Source: Pedobacter insulae
Lineage (GTDB): Bacteria > Bacteroidota > Bacteroidia > Sphingobacteriales > Sphingobacteriaceae
Length of the DNA stretch: 64,000 nucleotides
Direction of reading: 5' to 3'
Assembly: GCF_900113525.1 (NCBI RefSeq)
Contig: NZ_FOPP01000009.1
Span: 1 to 64,000 of the forward strand
The notes beneath the pieces were generated by a model that was given only the letters and a program-made list of their open reading frames with translations, was not told the DNA's origin and searched no databases. Both the position numbers and the translations under genes were made by a program. Below are positions 17,685-26,896 of this stretch, in pieces (the first letter of the stretch is position 1; every line of letters starts with the position of its first letter).

Positions 17685-17903
17685 TTACCACTGACCACCA
17701 TGTCTTATTGGCGGGTCACCTGCAAGATTGATAGATTTGAGATTAAAATTGTTAGTGCTGTCACTAATCTTCTGCATGGTTTTCTTTGAAGTCTTCCTGA
17801 TCTCTGTTTTTGTCTCAATCAGCTGGTCTTCAAACTGATCTTTGCACGATTGCAATGAGGCGATACCTGCAATTACTAAAATTGATAAAATGATTTTTTT
17901 CAT
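17685..17903 (-). CDS. Small lipoprotein
   Basis: A 72-residue protein with a clear lipoprotein signal: MKKIILSILVIAGIASLQSC, with the lipobox Cys at residue 20. A charged, helical mature part (FEDQLIETKTEIRKTSKKT) and a short tail follow. No family is recognised. It is convergent with the mob operon and divergent from the ECF sigma gene. The 324 bp between it and that sigma gene hold no convincing gene. A role in the envelope is all that can be said. Confidence 0.65.
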   Translation of the reverse strand: MKKIILSILVIAGIASLQSCKDQFEDQLIETKTEIRKTSKKTMQKISDSTNNFNLKSINLAGDPPIRHGGQW

Positions 17904-18227
17904 GGATTCATTAGTTTAAATATTATTCAGGTCGGTTGTTTAGGGATTATAATCAGGGAGACATTGCCCAATTTCGTTATCGGTTTCCTGTAATCCCAAG
18001 AGACACTAATTATGTTTCCCGAGTACAACCTACAGCGAAAATAAATTAAACTTTTCATTTCCAAAAGAACGGAATATCGTAAAAAGACAATATCAGAAAC
18101 AGCCTTTACTAAGGACAAATGATTCTGCATGCTCTTTTTGCTAAAAATTTAATAGTGGGGAATTAAGGAAATATCTTTAATATTGACCTTTATTTTTCGT
18201 AAATTTAAAGGGATAGCAACAAGGAAA

Positions 18228-18818
18228 ATGGGAACTGAAACCCTTCATGATGAGACCGATTTGCTGGGTAGAATTGCCCGGGGGGATCAGCGTGCCTTCA
18301 GTACTATCTATCAATCCTATTACGATAAGATCTATAAATTTTCATTCCGTTTGCTGCTCTCCGAAGAGTTATCCGAAGAAATAGTGCAGGAAACTATGTT
18401 GCTCATCTGGCAGGGTGGTGATAAGCTAAAAGAAATCAGAAACCTGGATGCTTATCTAAAGACTGTTGCCAAAAGGAAAGTAATTGCACTTTTTCGCCGT
18501 AAGGCCATTGAAGATCGTGCGGTCAAAGAATTAAAAGCGGCCTATTCTGATATGCACAATGAAACTGAAGAAGGTATCTTGCATAGGGAATCCCGTAAAA
18601 TCCTCGATAAAGGCATCATGCTTTTGCCAAGTCAGCAACGGCTGGTATACCAGTTATGTTATCAGGATGGTCTGAAGTATGAGGAAGCCGCCGAAAAGCT
18701 CCATATTTCCCATGGCACTGTTCAAAGCCACATGAAACAAGCTTTGAAATTCTTACGGAACCATCTTTCCAATCATTCGGACATTGCAGCTCTTGTGATC
18801 GTATTCCGCTTGCTTTAA
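18228..18818 (+). CDS. ECF RNA polymerase sigma factor (FecI-like)
   Basis: Extracytoplasmic-function sigma-70 of the Bacteroidota FecI-like group, 196 residues. Sigma region 2 spans ~20-90 (AFSTIYQSYYDKIYKFSF, then LSEEIVQETMLLIWQG). Region 4 spans ~130-180 (LPSQQRLVYQLCYQDGLKYEEAAEKLHISHGTVQSHMKQAL). ATG 18228 is preferred over an upstream TTG because it follows an AAGGA-like site and gives the family's usual N-terminus. The FecR anti-sigma gene and SusC/SusD genes follow. In such operons the receptor signals through FecR to release the sigma factor. Confidence 0.93.
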   Translation: MGTETLHDETDLLGRIARGDQRAFSTIYQSYYDKIYKFSFRLLLSEELSEEIVQETMLLIWQGGDKLKEIRNLDAYLKTVAKRKVIALFRRKAIEDRAVKELKAAYSDMHNETEEGILHRESRKILDKGIMLLPSQQRLVYQLCYQDGLKYEEAAEKLHISHGTVQSHMKQALKFLRNHLSNHSDIAALVIVFRLL

Positions 18819-18919
18819 TTTTTTTTTCAGTTCGACTACCTCGAAAGTCACAGGAGTTCTACTTACTATTAAGAGGATGTTAAATTCATGTGAAAAGCAA
18901 CCTCCAATCCCATATAGAA

Positions 18920-20110
18920 ATGAAAAACGAAAGAGCAGTTTTCCTCTACGAAAAATATATTAAGGATGACCTTAGCGCTGAAGAGCAGCTGGAATGGGAT
19001 AACCTTGGTCTGGATTTGGATAATGATCAAGTGTTTCAGGAATGGATCGACAGTTTCTGGGACTGTAAAAATGAAGATGTGCCAGGAATGAATGCTGCTC
19101 ATGTTTCCAATGTGGAAGAGTACATTCTTGCGCAACCTCAGCCTGAACTGAACTATGAAAAACCGTTTGTCAAAAAACTATGGCCTAGGATTGCAGTTGC
19201 CGCTTCGTTTTTGGCTGTTATTGGAACGGGGCTGTATTTCTATACTTCAAAGCCTGCAAATAAAATTGATCGCACTCTTGTACAGGCTAACGATATTGAT
19301 CCTGCCAGCAATAAGGCTTATCTAACGCTTGCCAATGGAAAACGTATTGCGCTCACCGATGCAAGCAATGGCAACATTGCAAGTCAGTCCAATGTCCAGA
19401 TTACCAAGACCGCTGATGGGCAACTGGTTTATACCATAGCCGAAAACAGATCAAACGTTAATGCTCCTCTGGAGTACAATACCATAGAAACGCCTAACGG
19501 CGGCAAGTATGACATCACGCTACCGGACGGAACTGCTGTTTCAATAAATGCGGCATCAACTTTAAAATTCCCGGTTTCTTTTGCTTCCCTAAAAGAGCGA
19601 AGGGTTCAACTTCAGGGCGAAGCTTATTTTCAGGTAGCGCATAACAAACAGGTACCATTCAGGGTGTCTTCACCTGGACAGACTGTAGAAGTGTTAGGTA
19701 CACATTTTAATATCAATGCCTATGCAAATGAAGTGGTGGTCAAGACCACGCTATTAGAAGGCTCGGTAAAAATATTGCCTGATCATGCCAAAAATTTCAA
19801 AATACTGAAGCCTGGCGAGCAGGGAACCCTTCAGGATGATGTGGTAGAAGTCGTTAAAGCTGATACAGAACAGGCACTCGGCTGGAAGAATGGAGACTTT
19901 ATTTTCAACGGGGAAGACTTAAAAGCGGTTATGCGTCAGGTGGCCAGATGGTATGATGTAGAGGTTGAGTATAAGGGAGAGGTAAATATTTCTGGTATTG
20001 TGAGTGCTTTCCCTAGAAATAAAAAGCTTTCACAGTTGCTTAAGGCACTGGAAGCCAGTCAGGGTGTACATTTCAAGATTGAAGGAAGGAGGGTTTTGGT
20101 TATGCCTTAA
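18920..20110 (+). CDS. fecR: FecR-family anti-sigma factor
   Basis: Inner-membrane regulator that holds the ECF sigma factor until the SusC-type receptor signals. An N-terminal cytoplasmic sigma-binding part (~1-75) is followed by one membrane helix, IAVAASFLAVIGTGLYFY (~83-103). The periplasmic FecR domain (~175-280) contains TPNGGKYDITLPDGTAVSIN, LQGEAYFQV and VLGTHFNINAY. The C-terminal DUF4974-type domain (~320-395) has QALGWKNGDFIFNGEDLKAVMRQVARWYDV. ATG 18920 is chosen over an in-frame GTG 30 bp upstream. It sits between the sigma and SusC genes, as is standard. Confidence 0.95.
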   Translation: MKNERAVFLYEKYIKDDLSAEEQLEWDNLGLDLDNDQVFQEWIDSFWDCKNEDVPGMNAAHVSNVEEYILAQPQPELNYEKPFVKKLWPRIAVAASFLAVIGTGLYFYTSKPANKIDRTLVQANDIDPASNKAYLTLANGKRIALTDASNGNIASQSNVQITKTADGQLVYTIAENRSNVNAPLEYNTIETPNGGKYDITLPDGTAVSINAASTLKFPVSFASLKERRVQLQGEAYFQVAHNKQVPFRVSSPGQTVEVLGTHFNINAYANEVVVKTTLLEGSVKILPDHAKNFKILKPGEQGTLQDDVVEVVKADTEQALGWKNGDFIFNGEDLKAVMRQVARWYDVEVEYKGEVNISGIVSAFPRNKKLSQLLKALEASQGVHFKIEGRRVLVMP

Positions 20111-20233
20111 ATAAAAAATAAGGTTGGCTGAAAGTAAACCGGAGGCGTTGGAAGCGCCCCCGATTAAATATTCAGCTAATCGGATAATGATGCGACTAAA
20201 CACAATTTTCAACAACTAAACTGAACTAAACAA

Positions 20234-23200
20234 ATGTATAAATTTTACTATACAATTGGATATGGTATAACTAGCCATGTCCGAAAGTCCATAACCAGTT
20301 TATGGCAAATTGCATGGAATCCAAATATTAGAAAATGGTTTATGAGGATAAATTTAACATGCTTAATATTATTGATGGCATTTTTGCAGATTACTTTGGC
20401 TGCAAATGCCCAGAAAATCTCTTTGTCTAAAAAGAATGCACCACTTACCGAGGTTTTTAAGGAGCTGAAGAAGCAGAGCGGTTACGGGTTTATGATCAAC
20501 AAGGAGCGGATCAAAATAGCGAAACCTGTTACCATTACCGTGAATGGAGAGGAGCTGATAGATGTACTCGATAAATGTTTCAAAGATCAGCCTTTTACCT
20601 ACAGGGTTGAAGATAAGATGATTATCGTGGTGGATAAAAGATCTGAACAAACTCAAATAGGTCTGCTTGATATCGATGTTAAAGGTCGAATACTGGATGA
20701 AAATGGAAAGCCTATGATGGGTGCTTCTGTAAGTATAAAAGGCACTAGCAGAAGAATTGCATCTGATGTCAATGGTGAATTTGCATTCAGCAAGGTAGAT
20801 GAGAAGGCCGTTCTGGTTATTTCTTATGTCGGGTATGAAGTAAAAGAAGTTCTTGTGAAAATGGATTTAGGAAATATTAAGATGACAGTAACTACTGGTA
20901 AATTAGAAGAAGTAAATGTAGTTTCAACAGGTTATCAAACTTTGCCGAAAGAAAGAGCTACAGGCTCATTTTCATCTGTTGATAGTAAATTACTTCAACA
21001 ACAAGTTACCACTAATATTATGGAACGACTGCCTGCGATTGCTAATGGGGTGATGATAGATAATGGTACATCTTCTGCAGGTCAATTTATGGTTCGAGGA
21101 ATCAGTACACTGAAAGGTCCAAAAAACCCATTGATTATTCTGGATGATTTTCCTTACGAAGGAAATCTCAGCAATATCAATCCAGAAATGGTAGCATCCA
21201 TCACTGTTCTAAAAGACGCTGCGGCTTCTAGCATTTGGGGCGCACGAGCTGCTAACGGTGTGGTTGTGATAACGACTAAAACAGGAAAGTTTAATCAACC
21301 CTTAAATGTAGAACTTACCGTCAATACGACCTTGACTGATAAGCCCGACCTCAGTTATCTTCGACAGATGACAAGTACAGATTTTATTGATGTCGAACAA
21401 GAACTTTTTACCCGTGGTTTCTACAACAGTGAAATTAATTCTCCTTCACACCCTGTTTTATCCCCTGTGGTAGATCTCCTTAACCAAGCGGCAAATGGAA
21501 TTATTTCCAATCAAGAAGCACAAAGACTAATTGGAATACTTAGGCAGGTGGATGTAAGAGACCAGTACAAAAGATATATGTACACACCAGCTGTGAAGCA
21601 GCAATATGGTCTAAATCTCTCCGGTGGAAGTTCGCAACTATCCTGGATTTCCGGGTTTGGCTACGATAAAAATAGTGGAAATCTCTCAGAAGACTACGAA
21701 AGAACAAACTTTCGTCTTCAGAATACATGGAAGCCATCTGATAAAATTAGTTTTTCTGCAGGAGCATTCTATACAAAAATACAGAATCGCTCTGGACGTA
21801 CTGGATATGGAGGAGTGAAAATGAACGGTAAATGGCAAATTCCTTATATTCAATTCGCTGATGAATCGGGTCAGTTGCTGAGTGTTTTTTCAACGTATAA
21901 TCAGCGGTATAAAGAAAGTTTGAAGGGGAGCGGTTTGTTAGATTGGAATTACTATCCACTGACAGATTGGCAAAATTCGACCACCCAATCGAACAATACA
22001 GAACTGATTATGAACGCGTCTGTTCAGTACAAGATTGCGAAAGGACTTCAATCAGAATTCCGATATCAACACCAAAAAAGTAATCTTGAAAGCAATGCAC
22101 TATTTGACAAAGAGAGCTACTATGCACGCAATTACATCAATAGTTTTGCTTATTATGATGCCTCAAACAATTTAAAATGGAGAATTCCAAAAGGAGGTAT
22201 TTTAGATAAATCCACAACGGTGAATCAAGTGAATAATTTACGTGCGCAAATCAATTATACGTATTCTTCAACAAAGCACGAAATTTCAGCAATCGCTGGC
22301 GCTGAAACACGTGATACTCAAAATTCAAGCGATCAGAACCGTTTGTATGGGTACGATCCAGTTAGGCAGTCAGCCCTTAGTGTAGACTATGTTAACAAAT
22401 ATCCTAATTACGTTAGCGGAGCTATGGATTTTATCTCTAACCGCCAAAGCATGCAGGAAATCAATACAAAATTTGTTTCACTCTATTCAAATGCTGCATA
22501 TACCTTTAATAAAAAATATACAGTATCTGGAAGTATCCGAAGAGACGCAAGCAATCTATTCGGATTGAAAACAAATGATCAATGGAATCCTTTCTGGTCA
22601 GGAGGCGTTTCATGGAAGCTCTCAGATGAAAATTTTTATTCATTGAGTTGGTTGCCAAACCTTAGATTACGAGCATCCTTTGGTTTTAATGGAAATATTG
22701 ATCCGGCAATGGTTGCGGTGACGACAATTCTTTACGATCCGTCTCCTTCAACCTATACAGGGTCGGGAATGGCAAGAATTGATCAATATTACAATCCTAA
22801 CCTTAGGTGGGAAACATCTCGCATGATCAATTTAGCACTGGATTTCTCTACAAAGAACAACAGAATTTCCGGTTCTTTAGACTTCTTTACGAAAAAAGGA
22901 AGTAATTTATTCGGTGCCGCACCGCTAGATTATACTACTGGAATTACGACGATGCTTTGGAATGTGGCTGGCATGAAAGGAAAGGGATTTGATTTTGAAT
23001 TAAAAACAAGAAATATGATTGTAAATAGTTTTAGATGGGAAACAGTTTTAAATTTAAGCACTTACCGCGATGAGATAACGGATTATTATCTTTCTAATAC
23101 TTTTGCATCAAATTTTATCAACGCCTCCGGCGCAATGGTTCCAATATCAGGAACACAAGGACTACCAGTATACTCTATATTTGCTTATCAATGGGCAGGT

Positions 23201-23809
23201 TTGGATCCGGTCGCAGGCAGTCCTCAGGGTTATCTTAATGGGGAGGTCAGTAATGATTATGCAGCAATTACTGGTTCTGAAAAAGGGATGGAAGACTTGC
23301 AGTATTTTGGGTCTGCACTGCCCACTACTTATGGTTCTATTATCAACACTTTCTCCTTAGGGCGGTTCTCTTTGAATTTTGCAATCAACTATAAGCTTGG
23401 CTATTGGTTCAGAAGAAATTCAATCAATTACACCGATCTTCTGTCCAGCCGCTTAGGGCACAGCGATTTTACTGACCGTTGGCAAAAACCAGGTGATGAA
23501 GTTTTTACTAACACACCTTCTTTGATTTACACCACCAATTCTTCCAGGGATGCTTTTTACAATGGATCTAGTGTTTTGGTGGAGAAGGGGGATCATGTGC
23601 GACTTCAATATCTTAACCTGGGATATGAACTGGCTAAAAATCAATGGATAAATCTACCTTTTCGGTCAATGAGGATTTACGGTGCGGTCAGTAATCTGGG
23701 GATACTGTGGATGGCCAACAAACAGAATTTAGATCCGGACTATAGCTGGGGCGCAAATTCACTGAAACCAGTTACCACTTATTCCTTAGGCTTTCATCTT
23801 AAATTTTAA
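20234..23809 (+). CDS. susC: SusC/RagA-family TonB-dependent receptor with STN signalling domain
   Basis: Outer-membrane transporter working with the SusD lipoprotein to import a bulky nutrient. The signal sequence lies at ~37-60 (NLTCLILLMAFLQITLAANAQ), so MRINLTC at 20342 is an alternative start. An STN domain (~62-130) explains the FecR/sigma partners. A carboxypeptidase-like beta-sandwich follows (~148-230), then the plug with LPAIANGVMIDNGTSS, VRGISTLKGPKNPLIILDDFPY and AASSIWGARAANGVVVITTK, then the SusC barrel. At 1191 residues it is full length. susD follows after 10 bp. Substrate cannot be read from sequence. Confidence 0.96.
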   Translation: MYKFYYTIGYGITSHVRKSITSLWQIAWNPNIRKWFMRINLTCLILLMAFLQITLAANAQKISLSKKNAPLTEVFKELKKQSGYGFMINKERIKIAKPVTITVNGEELIDVLDKCFKDQPFTYRVEDKMIIVVDKRSEQTQIGLLDIDVKGRILDENGKPMMGASVSIKGTSRRIASDVNGEFAFSKVDEKAVLVISYVGYEVKEVLVKMDLGNIKMTVTTGKLEEVNVVSTGYQTLPKERATGSFSSVDSKLLQQQVTTNIMERLPAIANGVMIDNGTSSAGQFMVRGISTLKGPKNPLIILDDFPYEGNLSNINPEMVASITVLKDAAASSIWGARAANGVVVITTKTGKFNQPLNVELTVNTTLTDKPDLSYLRQMTSTDFIDVEQELFTRGFYNSEINSPSHPVLSPVVDLLNQAANGIISNQEAQRLIGILRQVDVRDQYKRYMYTPAVKQQYGLNLSGGSSQLSWISGFGYDKNSGNLSEDYERTNFRLQNTWKPSDKISFSAGAFYTKIQNRSGRTGYGGVKMNGKWQIPYIQFADESGQLLSVFSTYNQRYKESLKGSGLLDWNYYPLTDWQNSTTQSNNTELIMNASVQYKIAKGLQSEFRYQHQKSNLESNALFDKESYYARNYINSFAYYDASNNLKWRIPKGGILDKSTTVNQVNNLRAQINYTYSSTKHEISAIAGAETRDTQNSSDQNRLYGYDPVRQSALSVDYVNKYPNYVSGAMDFISNRQSMQEINTKFVSLYSNAAYTFNKKYTVSGSIRRDASNLFGLKTNDQWNPFWSGGVSWKLSDENFYSLSWLPNLRLRASFGFNGNIDPAMVAVTTILYDPSPSTYTGSGMARIDQYYNPNLRWETSRMINLALDFSTKNNRISGSLDFFTKKGSNLFGAAPLDYTTGITTMLWNVAGMKGKGFDFELKTRNMIVNSFRWETVLNLSTYRDEITDYYLSNTFASNFINASGAMVPISGTQGLPVYSIFAYQWAGLDPVAGSPQGYLNGEVSNDYAAITGSEKGMEDLQYFGSALPTTYGSIINTFSLGRFSLNFAINYKLGYWFRRNSINYTDLLSSRLGHSDFTDRWQKPGDEVFTNTPSLIYTTNSSRDAFYNGSSVLVEKGDHVRLQYLNLGYELAKNQWINLPFRSMRIYGAVSNLGILWMANKQNLDPDYSWGANSLKPVTTYSLGFHLKF

Positions 23810-23819
23810 AAAAGACAAT

Positions 23820-25154
23820 ATGAAAAATACTTACATCATCCTCATTATTGCAACGGTTCTTTTATGCAGTTGCAAAAAATTTCTCGACGAGAAATCAAAT
23901 TCTAAATTAGCCACTCCGGAAACACTGGAAGATAACCAAGCATTACTTGACAGAAATTTCGTACTTGGCTTAAACACCGTAAGCGGACAAATATCAGCAG
24001 AAGATGTATATGTGTCCGAGGCTGACTTTAATAACATGTCTCAGGAGGCTGAGAAGCGCATTTACACTTGGCAACCTGATCATGTTTCGCTGACTGAAGG
24101 AAATGATTGGGAAAATACTTTTAGAAGAATAAATATCTTTAATACCGTACTTTTTAATCTTGAGAATTACCAGATACCGAATTCAGATAATGTAAAAGGG
24201 CAGGCATTGGTATTCCGAGCATCTGCCTATCTTGAAGCTGCGCAACTCTGGTGTTTGGCATATAATAAAAGATCAGCTTCGTCTGCATTAGGTCTTCCCT
24301 TAAGATTAGATCCAGATATGAATGTACCATCTGTACGATCAACACTGAAACAAACTTACGAACAAATCATTAGTGATTTGCAGGCTGCTTCAAATCTTTT
24401 GCCTGCAACTCAGATTTCCGTTATTAGACCTTCTAAGGTTACTGCACTAGGATTTCTATCTAGAGTATATCTGTACATGGGAGAATATGAAAAAGCTTTA
24501 CAATATGGAAATGAGGCTCTTTCCATTTATTCACAGTTATTAGATTATAATGTATTGAATGGTAGTGCTACTTACCCCATAATAGCGATGAACAAAGAGA
24601 TTCTACTTCCCACCTCTATGGCGTATTCTGCATTCCTTGGTTCCAATCAGGCTAAAATTGCTCCTGACTTTTATAATAGTTATGAAAATAATGATTTGCG
24701 GAAGGAGCTTTACTTTAGAAAAAATGCACAAGGGGAAATTCTGTTCAGAGGAAATTACACGGGTAGTTCAACCAGAAGTACAGCTCTTGCAACGGACGAG
24801 GTATATCTTTCGGTTGCTGAATCGTATGCAGAAACGAATGATCTTACCATGGCGATGCAAACACTTAATCAGTTACTTATCAAAAGATGGAGATCAGGTT
24901 TTTTTGTACCTTTTACTGCAACTACAAAAGAAGAAACTCTGCAAATAATTAAACGCGAACGCAGAAAAGAACTGCTCTTCCGTGGCATTCGCTGGGCAGA
25001 TCTCAAAAGATATAACCGAGATGGTGCCAATCTGCACCTTACCCGAGTATTAAACGGAATCACCTATCAATTGCCACCAAATGACCTTAGATATGCAATA
25101 GCGATCCCTGAGGATATAATCAAAATGACAGGAATGCCTCAAAACAGAAGATGA
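23820..25154 (+). CDS. susD: SusD/RagB-family nutrient-binding lipoprotein
   Basis: Surface lipoprotein forming the lid over the SusC channel. A lipoprotein signal, MKNTYIILIIATVLLCSC, has the lipobox Cys at 18, followed by KKFLDEKSN, the usual family start. TPR-like helices follow (VKGQALVFRASAYLEAAQLW; LGFLSRVYLYMGEYEKALQYGNEAL), and the C-terminal RagB/SusD domain ends ERRKELLFRGIRWADLKRYNR near residue 385-405. At 444 residues it is slightly short but complete. It is co-transcribed with susC, with tlpA next. Confidence 0.95.
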   Translation: MKNTYIILIIATVLLCSCKKFLDEKSNSKLATPETLEDNQALLDRNFVLGLNTVSGQISAEDVYVSEADFNNMSQEAEKRIYTWQPDHVSLTEGNDWENTFRRINIFNTVLFNLENYQIPNSDNVKGQALVFRASAYLEAAQLWCLAYNKRSASSALGLPLRLDPDMNVPSVRSTLKQTYEQIISDLQAASNLLPATQISVIRPSKVTALGFLSRVYLYMGEYEKALQYGNEALSIYSQLLDYNVLNGSATYPIIAMNKEILLPTSMAYSAFLGSNQAKIAPDFYNSYENNDLRKELYFRKNAQGEILFRGNYTGSSTRSTALATDEVYLSVAESYAETNDLTMAMQTLNQLLIKRWRSGFFVPFTATTKEETLQIIKRERRKELLFRGIRWADLKRYNRDGANLHLTRVLNGITYQLPPNDLRYAIAIPEDIIKMTGMPQNRR

Positions 25155-25209
25155 CCGAGAGAGCGCTTTCAGCTTTTTATTAAGATTAATAACATTTAAA
25201 ATAAAAATC

Positions 25210-26493
25210 ATGCACATGAAATTTTATAAGGCATACTTGTATCTTATTTTTTGCCTAATGGCAACAGTTATACACGCACAGGAGGCACCTTTAAAAACAG
25301 GTGATCCTATTCCTGAGAGTATTTGGACAGCACAAATCTCAGTGGTCAACCATCTGCAAAAGACATTAAATCTGTCTAGTTATAGGGATAAATTGATATT
25401 GTTGGATTTTTGGGCCACTTGGTGTAGTGGTTGCATTAAGAAGTTTCCGCATATGGAGGAGTTACAGAAAAAATTCGGGGACAAAATTAAGATATTAGCT
25501 ATAACCGATCAGGATAGAACAACTATTGAAAATTTTTTTGCATCTACCAATGGACAGCGTTACAAAGGTGTTTTATCGGTTGTAGATGACAAGAGACTCC
25601 ATGAAATGTTTCCTCATACCGCAATTCCTTTTATTGTTTGGATAAAAGACGGAAAAGTTCTTAATACCACAGACGGTGAACAGGTAACAGAACAAACCAT
25701 TTCAGAGGTATTGGCTAATGAAAAATCTTCTTTGCAGACCGTAATTCAAATAAACAGAAAGCGTCCGCTGATGCTTTCTGAGAATTTTGAACTGGAAAAA
25801 TCAAGTAGTATTGTGGCTTATACTCTCTTTGCCAAAGGAAGAATACGAGCCATTCCATTCGGTTCTGGATTTCATAGAGAGGGAGAAATCGTTTATGGAC
25901 GACAGTTTACCAATTTTTCTCTAATGAATATTTACAGAGGTATTTCTTATGAATTATTTCGGCAATTAGGAGTTAAATTCTCGGATAAGCGCTTGTTAAA
26001 CCTAACAAAAAATCCAGAAGCCATTGATTTCGATACCAAAACTGGTGGGAATTTTGAAAAGCTATATAGTATAGAATACATTCTCCCAAAAGAAGAAGCG
26101 AATAATCTGTACGCCAGAATGCTGAATTATGTAAATGAAAATTCTAACTACGTTGCTAATATCGAAGAGAAACTTGTTAAATGCCTTGTTTTAAGAAAAA
26201 CTTCTAGTTTAGACAAGATTGCATCTAAAGGGGGCGAACCTATAGGGAATGTATTAAAAGCTCCTTTTACACTTCGAAATGTCAGTCTTGATTTTTTACT
26301 TTCTGCTTTAGAAGCTACTAACGATGTCACTGCATTACCATCAATAGATGAAACAGGATACATCGGAAAAGTGGATTTACAATTCTCGAACTTTCAAGAT
26401 TTAAAAAGCATCCAAAAGGAACTTTTGGTATATGGCCTTGAATTAATTGAAGTTGAGAGGGAATTGCCGATGCTAGTCGTAAAGGAAAAATGA
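25210..26493 (+). CDS. TlpA-like thioredoxin protein with DUF3738-like C-terminal domain
   Basis: Periplasmic or secreted protein. A signal peptide (residues ~1-24, ending VIHAQ) leads into a thioredoxin fold, LILLDFWATWCSGCIKKFPHMEEL (~60-83), with the CxxC active site and a cis-Pro in TAIPFIVWI (~137). The C-terminal ~240 residues are unlike thioredoxin. Their end, IDETGYIGKVDLQF ... ELLVYGLELIEVERELPMLVV, matches the general plan of DUF3738 (TIGR03435) domains. It follows susD by 55 bp and is probably the last gene of the uptake operon. The DUF3738 link is by pattern only. Confidence 0.85.
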   Translation: MHMKFYKAYLYLIFCLMATVIHAQEAPLKTGDPIPESIWTAQISVVNHLQKTLNLSSYRDKLILLDFWATWCSGCIKKFPHMEELQKKFGDKIKILAITDQDRTTIENFFASTNGQRYKGVLSVVDDKRLHEMFPHTAIPFIVWIKDGKVLNTTDGEQVTEQTISEVLANEKSSLQTVIQINRKRPLMLSENFELEKSSSIVAYTLFAKGRIRAIPFGSGFHREGEIVYGRQFTNFSLMNIYRGISYELFRQLGVKFSDKRLLNLTKNPEAIDFDTKTGGNFEKLYSIEYILPKEEANNLYARMLNYVNENSNYVANIEEKLVKCLVLRKTSSLDKIASKGGEPIGNVLKAPFTLRNVSLDFLLSALEATNDVTALPSIDETGYIGKVDLQFSNFQDLKSIQKELLVYGLELIEVERELPMLVVKEK

Positions 26494-26896
26494 TTTTGTA
26501 ATAATCGGCACATGAAAAAAAGATGTTCCATAGGAACTACATCTTTGTTCTTAAATGCATTTAGCCAGAGGAGTTGCATTTGCAAGATAATTCTGTAATT
26601 CCTCGCAGAAAATGATTTTTAAAATGGAGTATCCGTGATGCTATCGACTGGATTAGCGAAAGACATACGCAGCAAGTAAGTAAATATAAATAAGTTAATA
26701 ATAGTTAATGGTTAAAGGGGAAACTGCTGGATAGTAAGCCCCCTTTTTTAATCACACATTTCCTAATAAATTAATCTTAGGCTGACTTAAAAAGGTATGC
26801 TCTCGAAAAATTCTTAGTAATAAATTTTCATAAATAAACCCTTAATTCCCCACTCAGAGAATAAACCGTAACGAACTTGCTTTAAAATATGAAAGC
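26494..26896. other. 403-bp intergenic stretch between the uptake operon and the oxoamine synthase
   Basis: It holds two hairpins. AAAGATGT/ACATCTTT (26519-26546) lies directly after the tlpA stop. A better terminator with stem AAAGGGG/CCCCTTT and a T-run lies at 26714-26749. Between them, about 26625-26695, a short open frame (WSIRDAIDWISERHTQQVSKYK) lacks a start codon and may be a gene remnant. No RNA gene is recognised. Confidence 0.5.
26714..26749 (+). terminator. Probable Rho-independent terminator
   Basis: AAAGGGG (26714-26720) pairs with CCCCTTT (26740-26746) across a 19-base loop, followed by a run of T. It lies between the SusCD-TlpA operon and the oxoamine synthase gene. Confidence 0.55.
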
